Positions 15,604-23,800 of a stretch of DNA of 49,626 bases are shown here, one piece after another. The notes beneath the pieces are model-generated. The model saw nothing but the letters and a program-made list of their open reading frames with translations. It was not told where the DNA came from and did not search any database. Origin of the DNA: Acidithiobacillus sp. HP-2 (GTDB taxonomy: Bacteria > Pseudomonadota > Gammaproteobacteria > Acidithiobacillales > Acidithiobacillaceae); the NCBI RefSeq assembly GCF_015100155.1, contig NZ_JACKZA010000010.1, positions 26 through 49,651 on the forward strand, written 5' to 3'. Within the stretch, counting starts at the first letter, position 1; every line of letters begins with the position of its first letter. Made by a program: the position numbers and the translations under genes.

Positions 15604-16833
15604 ATGGCGAACGATGTGCATATTTTTATAGACACCAATATTTTTCTTGGTTTTTTTGAAACAAAGCCAGATAGTTTAGCCGAATTAATAAAATTAATTG
15701 AAATGGCTAAAAATGGGAATGTAGTCCTGTGGCTTCCAGAGCAGACAAAACGCGAATTTTGGAGGAATAGAGAAAAGAGCATAAAAACACACTTAAAAGA
15801 ATTTGAGCAGAGGGATTCTCTTGGTGCGGCTCCGGTTTTAGTTAGAGAGCATGAAGAATTTGAAAAACTAGTTAAATTTTGCAGAGATGCAGACAATTTA
15901 AGAAGATCAATATCAAGCTCTATAAAAAATGAAATAGATAACCAGAACACATATGCCGACAGGATTATACGACAATTATTTGAAATATCACGACCGATAA
16001 ACACGGATGAAGATGAAATTTTTAGTGGGGCGCGAAAAAGAGCTTTATGCCATATCCCGCCGGGGAAAGAAGCCGATATTGGAGATAGACTGTGTTGGGT
16101 TGGTTTACTAAAATCTTTACCCGAAGATTCAACTTTCTATGTAGTGTCAGGCGACAATGATTATAAAAGTGAGGGCTTTTCTGAGAACATCAGGCCATAC
16201 CTTGAATATGAATGGAGAGAAAAAAATGGTGGCACCGTAAAATTGTTGAGCAGAATATCTCAGCTTGTCGCAGAATTATTTATTGACGCTGAAAAAACCA
16301 TAGAGGAAGAAAAAGACAGTTTGGCAAAGGAGTTAAAAGAAAGTAGTTCTTTTGCTGAGACGCATGCCATAGTTGCAAACCTTAAAAAGTATAATGGCTT
16401 TAGCGATAATCAATTGAGACAGATTATTGACGCAATCATAGATAATACTCAGGTTAGGTGGATAAGAAGCGATGAAGACGTTGCTGATTTTTACCTATCA
16501 ATCCTAGAGGAATATAAGGACAAAATCGGCTCTGATTATGTTGATGCGTTAAATGAGTTGCTAAAAGTCAGGGTAGGCATACTCGTTGACGAAATAGGAT
16601 GTGAAAAAAACAATATTGACATTGATAAATATATCGAGCATTTAACAAAGAGTTTATCTGAGCATTATGATGTTAGGATAACAAAAACGCAAGCGGTCTT
16701 TGGCGTAGATTATAGCAACACCTATCACTTAACATCAATTGTTGCAACTCCTCTTAAAGAAGAGCATCGTGCTGAAATAGAAAGGCGAGTGTACGACGAG
16801 GCGAAATCATTTTTTTTGATCCAAAAAAATTGA
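15604..16833 (+). CDS. PIN-domain protein (DUF4935-like), candidate defence RNase
   Basis: A 409-residue protein. Residues 1-about 200 form a PIN-type nuclease domain: HIFIDTNIFLGFF with Asp10 and Asn12, Glu in WLPEQTKREFW, and acidic residues in EADIGDRLCWVGLL and SGDNDYKSEGF. The rest is helical, acidic and Lys-rich (SLAKELKESSSFAETHA) with no second domain I recognise. The size and N-terminal PIN match DUF4935-type proteins. The base composition is clearly more AT-rich than its neighbours, which suggests recent acquisition. The start ATG has GGGGGAAG seven bases upstream. It stands alone, divergent from the recombinase gene. A role as an RNase in defence or abortive infection is an inference. 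Confidence 0.8.
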   Translation: MANDVHIFIDTNIFLGFFETKPDSLAELIKLIEMAKNGNVVLWLPEQTKREFWRNREKSIKTHLKEFEQRDSLGAAPVLVREHEEFEKLVKFCRDADNLRRSISSSIKNEIDNQNTYADRIIRQLFEISRPINTDEDEIFSGARKRALCHIPPGKEADIGDRLCWVGLLKSLPEDSTFYVVSGDNDYKSEGFSENIRPYLEYEWREKNGGTVKLLSRISQLVAELFIDAEKTIEEEKDSLAKELKESSSFAETHAIVANLKKYNGFSDNQLRQIIDAIIDNTQVRWIRSDEDVADFYLSILEEYKDKIGSDYVDALNELLKVRVGILVDEIGCEKNNIDIDKYIEHLTKSLSEHYDVRITKTQAVFGVDYSNTYHLTSIVATPLKEEHRAEIERRVYDEAKSFFLIQKN

Positions 16834-16942
16834 TCGTAAGAATGAAGCCTACATCTTCAATTCCGGCGTTAATTTTGCATATTATTCTGTGCGCTTTTCA
16901 GTTTGCCATAAATGAATGGGTAAGGGGGAACGTTGGGGTGAT

Positions 16943-17014
16943 CAATGACCGCTTCCGCTGCCCTGCCGCCGTTGAGTCCTGATGGTCGGCAGCAGACTGA
17001 TAACGGTCATTCGC
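16943..17014. repeat. Imperfect palindrome, copy D of the interspersed core
   Basis: The left arm starts CAATGACCGCTTCCGCTGCC and the right arm ends GACTGATAACGGTCATTCG, so the two arms of about 30 bases pair imperfectly with the GTTGAGTCC region as loop. The right arm overlaps the last codons and stop of the long minus-strand regulator gene (stop at 17007-17009). It may end transcripts from both sides, like REP-type palindromes. Confidence 0.6.
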
Positions 17015-20000
17015 TCACACGTCTGGCTGGTTTGTACCTCAGGCGTTTTTGGCATTTACTCAACGGGGTATCGCATCGCTCCTTATTCTGCATAGCGGCC
17101 AGGCGTTTGATTTCTGGTTTATGAACGTCGATGTTGTGCTGCCGGACCAGCCGCCTTGCCGCAAACTGCACACCACGGGTATGCTTGTGCCCGTTGCGGA
17201 CAGAAAGATCAAGCAGCACGAGATAAATGGAGCTTGCCCCAAATTTCCAGACGCGCCTTAACATGTTCAGGTTTCTACGGATGTGGTGAATGGCCCATGG
17301 TATGCTCTTATAACCCATTCGCGCTTCGGCCCAGGCCGCGAATGCGTCTGTCAGTGTCCTGGCGATGATGAGTGAATAACTGTCTCTTTGCCGTGCTTTC
17401 TGTGCGATATGCCAGGTGTCTTCCGGACTGTCTGCCCAATAACCCATGGCGATCTCCACTGCCCACAGAATAGCTTGTATGTTCCCGTATTTTGCATCCG
17501 GTAAGGTGTGTCGCACCTGTGCCAATCGTGCCCATCCTTCGGCAGAGCGATCCTGCAGAGCATCAATGATAGACAAATAAGCCATGGCATATTCTCGATA
17601 ACGGTCACCGATGGCGAGGAACAGGGGTTCTGCCCACGCTTCATGCCATCCGTCCACTGCCTGTTGCAGGTGGGCTTTTGCCTGTTCCAGATGCCCAAGC
17701 CATAAGTTATTCCACCCCAGTACATAATGCCCAACACCGGCCACCAGTTGCGGATCCACCTCTGGATCAAACCGGGTATTGGCCAGTTTTCGGGCCTGAT
17801 GCAGGCCGGCTAGGGCTCCCTTTGCGGCATTCTCGGCAATCCATCGCCCATATTGGGCCGCGAGTAAATGCCATCCCCGGTGATTTTGGCAGAGGCAGGT
17901 GTTTTCCAGATCATCGAGCGCTTGCGCCATTTCGGTGGAATGCCCTCGCTGCAAGCGTAACAAAAGAAAATAAGTGGTTTGCGCTCTCAGCAGATCCGGA
18001 TCTTGCGGTCGATCACGCAACAGAGCGCCTGCACGGCCATAATGAAGCGCGGCCACCTCGTAAAGACTGAAACGTAAAGCCTGCTGCCCCGCCAGGAGGT
18101 GATGTCGAGCAGCGATGTGGGGTTCTCCCCCTTTTTCAAAATGATCAGCCAGGACGCCATGGTCAAACGGCCCCTGATTTTCCAGCCATTGCGCCACCTT
18201 TTTGTGCAGCCATTGGCGTCGATCGCCGGGAATGCGGTCATATACCGCTTCTCTGAGCAGATCATGACGATAGACCCAGCCCCGGTCTGTGCTGACCCAC
18301 AAGCCATGGTCCACCAGACGGCCCGCCGTGTGGTCCAGTACCTCGGTCGTCCTATCCGGAAGCAACGACTGCAGATCACGCAAGCTCACTTCGATGCCCA
18401 GCGTGGCCGATATCTGCACCAGGTCCTGGGCAAAATCGGTCTGCGCAATGGTGAATTCCAGAATGCTCTGGATGTCCTGGGGGAGTTCGGAAGATGTGCC
18501 TCTAAAAATCGTTTGTCTGGCCAGACTATCGAGATACAAAGGAACACCGCAACCCTGGTGAATGAGGGAGTCTTCGGTAGGGAGGTCGGCTGTCCAGTGG
18601 GGAAGACTCCGCAAATAGCGGCGTGCGGTGTGCGTGTCCCACGGTGCAAGCGTCAATGTCGTTTCATGACGGGCGATTTTTTGCAAACTGGGTATGGGCC
18701 GCCGGGTGCTGACCAGCAGGAGTGCCGGGTGTTCGTGCAGATGCACCAGATAAGCTTGTATCCATTCCAAAGAGGCGGAGTCCGCCCAATGGATATCCTC
18801 AAGCATCAAAACGCGATCCATGGGGAAAAGGTGGCTCGTCAATGCCAGCATGAGGCTATCGAATAACAGTTTCTTGTAGTCCCGCAGGAGTCCCATTTCG
18901 GGGTGCTCGCCTTCCAGACCGAGCCAGGCGCACCAGACCGAATGCACCAAACCATCCTCTTCACCGATGGCCTGCAGGAACTTTTGAAGCGCGTCACGCG
19001 CCTTTTCGGGAGATAAGGCCGATAAATTCAACGCGTCTCGGATCACCACGCGGATAGGATGGAGCAGGCTGTGCTGATACATCGGCAGACAGGCATAACG
19101 CACCACCCGCATATTCTGGGACAAACGTTCGGCCATTTCCTCCATAAGCCGGGTTTTGCCGATTCCGGCTTGCCCTTCGATCCAAAGAATTCGGCCCTGC
19201 CGTTCCGTTAAAACCGTCGCCGCCAAGCGGAGAATGCGCAGGCACTCTGCATCACGCCCCATAAATGCAGCCCTTCCAGATTTTGGAAGGGATGACGGTT
19301 GCGTGGTGCTCAGCCAAAAGAGCGAGATGCCTCTGCCGGCGACATGAACAGGAGCGCGGGTCTGGGCAGCCCCCTCCATGGGAAAGGCATGCGCCAATGC
19401 TTCATGGGCGGCCCCGGTGAGGATGAGCCCCACATGTTCTGTGTTCGCCAGCGCGGCGGCACGTACCACCTGCAAGGGTAACCCTGTCAGGGTGTGATCA
19501 GGGGCCACCAGAAGGCGTCCACAATGCATGCCGATTCGGGGGAAGTGTCCAGGATCCGCGAGACGACGTAATTCAAAAGCAGCACGCAAGGCGTGACGCG
19601 GACTGTCTTCCAGTGCGTTCTCCAAACCAAAGCGCAATTCTATGACCCCATCGGGGGCACGGTGTGCAACGCCGCCACAGGCATGGCCCACCTGACTGGC
19701 CAGACTCCAGCATTGCAGCAAGTGCGCTTCCAGAAGATCCTCCGGGATCTCTTCCGTGTCCGCATCCACACAGATGGCCAGTAGGGTAATGAACCGATGG
19801 CGGGTCCCCTCAGCAGGAACGGTCATCGGCTCCGGCGTAAACGTGTGTATGTGCGTCAGCCGTAAATAGTCATGAAAAGCCTGTACCTCATTTCCCGGCT
19901 TTTTCCCCATCTGGGTGATCCGGCGCGCCTGGTAAGCCGAAAAAAGGGCTTCGGCCTCATTACTGCGCCCCCTGCGCACGAGTAATTGCATGGCCAGCAG

Positions 20001-20588
20001 ATGGGGTGCGTCGGACAACGGCTGTTGGTCCATCCAGCTTTCGGCCCAGTGCAGCGCCTGTTCAGCATCATACAGCGTTTCGGCCTGGCGAATCAGATAC
20101 GCATAAAAACGGGCAAGTTGCTTGTCGACCGCCTGGCGTCGATCTTGTACCCACTCGTCCCAGGCGCTGCGATTATTGTCGGTCTCCTCGTCGAGAAAGG
20201 GACCCCGGTGGTGATCCAGGCGGGAAGTATCCTCGACAACGTCAGCCATGCTGAGGTCCATAAAGTCGGCATAGTCACTGGTGATCGGGAAGTCCGGGTT
20301 CCGGGTCACGGAATCCCGGGTGGCTATCAGGGGTGACCCATAGCGTGCACCTATCCCTGACAGGCGGAACAAGGCCTGCCGTAATAAGGTTCGGGCGTTT
20401 TCCGCAGTGCGATACGGGTAGAGCAATTCTGCCAGAGACGGTCGGGCATAGGGCCCTTCCTCCAGGCAGAGATACACCAGCAGGCGTCGCGGTATGCGCT
20501 GCGGCAAGGGCACCAGTTTTCCGGCGAAAGTGATTTCCAATGGACCCAGAAGAGAGAGATGCAACGTGGGGGTTCTGCGCTGTGCCAT
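17007..20588 (-). CDS. Large SARP-type regulator: BTAD, cyclase-like, AAA and TPR domains
   Basis: A 1193-residue cytoplasmic protein. Residues about 8-95 form an OmpR/SARP winged helix (LHLSLLGPLEITFAG, RRLLVYLCLEEGPYARPSLAELLYP). Residues about 100-245 are a bacterial transcriptional activation domain rich in helices. Residues about 265-425 resemble a degenerate nucleotide-cyclase domain (FITLLAICVDADTEE, RIGMHCGRLLV). Residues about 440-760 are a STAND/AAA ATPase with Walker A EGQAGIGKTRL and Walker B RVLMLEDIHWADS. The remainder is TPR-like repeats. STAND regulators of this kind switch on genes after ligand binding. It is divergent from the autotransporter gene across a 223-base gap, which makes that gene the likely target. 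The degenerate cyclase region lacks obvious metal-binding Asp pairs. Confidence 0.88.
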   Translation of the reverse strand: MAQRRTPTLHLSLLGPLEITFAGKLVPLPQRIPRRLLVYLCLEEGPYARPSLAELLYPYRTAENARTLLRQALFRLSGIGARYGSPLIATRDSVTRNPDFPITSDYADFMDLSMADVVEDTSRLDHHRGPFLDEETDNNRSAWDEWVQDRRQAVDKQLARFYAYLIRQAETLYDAEQALHWAESWMDQQPLSDAPHLLAMQLLVRRGRSNEAEALFSAYQARRITQMGKKPGNEVQAFHDYLRLTHIHTFTPEPMTVPAEGTRHRFITLLAICVDADTEEIPEDLLEAHLLQCWSLASQVGHACGGVAHRAPDGVIELRFGLENALEDSPRHALRAAFELRRLADPGHFPRIGMHCGRLLVAPDHTLTGLPLQVVRAAALANTEHVGLILTGAAHEALAHAFPMEGAAQTRAPVHVAGRGISLFWLSTTQPSSLPKSGRAAFMGRDAECLRILRLAATVLTERQGRILWIEGQAGIGKTRLMEEMAERLSQNMRVVRYACLPMYQHSLLHPIRVVIRDALNLSALSPEKARDALQKFLQAIGEEDGLVHSVWCAWLGLEGEHPEMGLLRDYKKLLFDSLMLALTSHLFPMDRVLMLEDIHWADSASLEWIQAYLVHLHEHPALLLVSTRRPIPSLQKIARHETTLTLAPWDTHTARRYLRSLPHWTADLPTEDSLIHQGCGVPLYLDSLARQTIFRGTSSELPQDIQSILEFTIAQTDFAQDLVQISATLGIEVSLRDLQSLLPDRTTEVLDHTAGRLVDHGLWVSTDRGWVYRHDLLREAVYDRIPGDRRQWLHKKVAQWLENQGPFDHGVLADHFEKGGEPHIAARHHLLAGQQALRFSLYEVAALHYGRAGALLRDRPQDPDLLRAQTTYFLLLRLQRGHSTEMAQALDDLENTCLCQNHRGWHLLAAQYGRWIAENAAKGALAGLHQARKLANTRFDPEVDPQLVAGVGHYVLGWNNLWLGHLEQAKAHLQQAVDGWHEAWAEPLFLAIGDRYREYAMAYLSIIDALQDRSAEGWARLAQVRHTLPDAKYGNIQAILWAVEIAMGYWADSPEDTWHIAQKARQRDSYSLIIARTLTDAFAAWAEARMGYKSIPWAIHHIRRNLNMLRRVWKFGASSIYLVLLDLSVRNGHKHTRGVQFAARRLVRQHNIDVHKPEIKRLAAMQNKERCDTPLSKCQKRLRYKPARRVSE

Positions 20589-20811
20589 GGTTGCTGCATC
20601 CGCTCGTGACTTTTATCGCATTGAATAATAGATGAAAACGAGGAAACGGACAAACGATGTCAGGTTGTGCAAGAATATCAGCATAATACGACTTGTAAGC
20701 TAAAAGGTCTGCGGGTTTTGTGAATCGAATCTGCACACTTTATTTTCATCATCGTAACTGAAGCGCGCACAAGCCTAAACTGCCGTCATCGAAATACAGG
20801 AAGACATAACC
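20589..20811. promoter_or_regulatory. Divergent promoter region between the SARP-type regulator and the autotransporter
   Basis: 223 bases separate the two start codons. The sequence is moderately AT-rich (for example TTATTTTCATCATCG near 20740) and contains no reading frame. It must hold the promoters of both genes unless they are transcribed from further away. I could not identify clear -35 and -10 boxes or a direct repeat such as SARP proteins bind. Confidence 0.4.
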
Positions 20812-23800
20812 GTGAATAGAATTTATCGTCTCGTTTTTAATGTTGCGCATGACGAACCACAGGTGGCCTCAGAGCATGCCAAAGGGCGCGGTAAAGGCGG
20901 TCATAACTCGGACGGGGTATTAAAAACCCGTTTCTCGACACCCATACTTGGTGCTAAAAGGCGACGCTTGTCGCCTGTTTTTATCGCTATAGCAACGATG
21001 TTGCTGGCGACATCACCTGTATCGGCTTTTGCTGCTTGGAATGTCACCATTAAAACGGGCGGAACAACATCCTTTTCCAATCCGTTCAGTGCTACGAGCC
21101 AATCCACCATTAGCCCAACCAGCATTGATAGCGCACTGACGAATGGAAGGACTGTTGAGGTTTTTACCGGCTCAGGTGGGGTTCAGAACGGTGACATCAC
21201 TGTGGATAGTCCAATCACAGCCGATGGAAGTGGTTCGCTCTACTCGGAGGCAACGGGCAATATCCCTGTCAATGCCAATATCAGCAGTTCTAGCAGCACG
21301 TCTCCACTCAACCTGTACCTCTGGGCAGGTTATTCAGATCCATCAATAAGTCAAACATATACTGCGGGTGCTGACCCCACTGCTGCTGTCGATATTGGAC
21401 AGACAGCTAATGCGAAAATAAATACTGGCGGTGGTAATGTAGATATAAATACCGGTGATGCCACGCACGCCGGAGGCGCCGTCAACATTGGTATTGGCAG
21501 CATTGCAGGCAACATCAATACAGGTGGCGGCGCGCTGACGGTGAACGCGACTGGGATCACGCAGGGTACCGCGAGCGGTGATGCGCTGACGGTTGGGGGT
21601 ACATCTACGTTCAACGCCGGTGCGGGTGTGCTGGATTTGGGCAGTAGTGTCAATGATTTCACCGGAGCGGTAAGCCTCAACAACAGCGGTACGAACGGCG
21701 TCACGCTGAACAACGGCAGTCACGCCCTGGAATTGGGTACTTCCAGCGTGGGTAGCAGTCTGGATGTTACGGCAGGTAATATTTCGCTAACCAAAAATGT
21801 AACTGTCGGCAGCACGGTGGTTCTGGATTCGGGAGGCACCATTGATCAGACGGGCGGGATTCTAACGGCTGGGACGCTAACGGGCCGTTCGGCGGGAAGC
21901 ACGACGCTGGATGGTGCCAATCTGATCACCGATCTGGGAAGTTTTACGGCCGCCGGATTCAGCTTGAGCGATGCGAATACAAATGGATTGACGGTTAATG
22001 GGCCAGTTGATTCTGTCAATGGCACGACTCCCGAGGACGTCACATTATCGACGACGAAGCAGGATGGCGACCTCACGATTGACGGCACGGTGGATGGAGC
22101 GAAGACCACCCTGACCTCAGACGGGGATATTTCGGAAGGCGCAAACGGAGTAATTGACGCTTCTAACCTGACGGGCAGTTCGGTGGGAAGCACGACGCTG
22201 GACGGAGTCAATCTGATCACCGACCTGGGAAGTTTTAAAGCAGACGGATTCCGCCTGACCAACGCACAAAACCTGACGGTGTCCAGCGGTGCCACGGTGA
22301 ACGGTGGTAACAGTACAGATCTGACGACGACGAAGGGTGGCAACCTCACGATTGACGGCACGGTAGATGGAACGACGACCACCCTGACCTCGGCGGGTAC
22401 GATAGGAGAAGGCGCTGGCGGTGTGATCAGCGCCACCGATCTGACGGGCAGTTCGGTAGGAAGCACGACGCTGGATGGTGCCAATCTGATCACCGATCTG
22501 GGTATCTTCACGGCTGCCGGATTCAGTCTGACCAACGCACAGGCGCTGACGGTCAATGGTCCGCTGACGACGACTGGCAATACCGGGACGATTGATCTGA
22601 CCACAACCAAAGGTGAGTTAGACGTGAATACGGGCCTGACAGGTGGTGCGATTACTCTGAATTCGGCGGGAAATCTTCCCCTGACTCAAAACATCAGCGG
22701 CAGCACGGTGGTTCTGGATTCGGGAGGCACCATTGATCAGACGGGCGGGATTCTAACGGCTGGGACGCTAACGGGCCGTTCGGCGGGAAGCACGACGCTG
22801 GATGGTGCCAATCTGATCACCGACCTGGGAAGTTTTAAAGCAGACGGATTCAGTCTGACCAACGCACAAAGCCTGACGGTGTCCAGCGGTGCCACGGTGA
22901 ACGGTGGTAACAGTACAGATCTGACGACGACGAAGGGTGGCAACCTCACGATTGACGGCACGGTAGATGGAACGACGACCACCCTGACCTCAGACGGAGA
23001 TATTTCGGAAGGCGCAAACGGAGCCATTGTTGCTTCTAACCTGACGGGCAGTTCAGTAGGAGGCGCAACCCTGAACACTAGCAACAATAGCATTGCCAAC
23101 CTGGACACATTTACAAATACGGGTTCGGGTGGGCTTACGCTGACGGATAATCAAGCCCTCAATATCGTTGGTGCGATTAGTGCAAAGAGTTTCATCCTGA
23201 ACGACTCCAATGGCGTTACCCTAACCAGTTCCATTACCGCCGCTACTACTTTGGCTTCTGGAACAGAATTGCAAATTGGGAATGGAAGTACATCGGGTTC
23301 TATTACGGGCGCAATAACTGATAATGGAGCCTTAAATTTTGACCAACCTCAATCCGATGTTGCCACATTAAATAATATCATCAGCGGTAGTGGTAGTGTT
23401 ATTCAATCAGGCACAGGTTCTTTAACCCTCTCCGGTGTCAATACCTATAGCGGCGGCACCACTTTGAACAGTGGCACCACATCTATCGGATCTGCAGACA
23501 ATCTGGGTAGCGGGGCTATCACCTTCGATGGTGGCACTCTCGAAACCACCGCTGCGCTTACGGATGCCGCTGCCATCGACTTAAAGACGACAGGCACGCT
23601 GAACAACGGCGGCAATAACGACACGCTCTCTGGCATTATTTCTGGTTCGGGCAGCATAGCCCTTGCCGGCTCGGGAACTACCACCCTCTCCGGTGTCAAC
23701 ACCTACAGCGGCGGCACCACGATCAACGGTGGCACCCTGGCTCTCACTGGCACGGGCAGTATCGCCGACTCTTCCGGTGTTACCGACAACGCCAGCTTCG

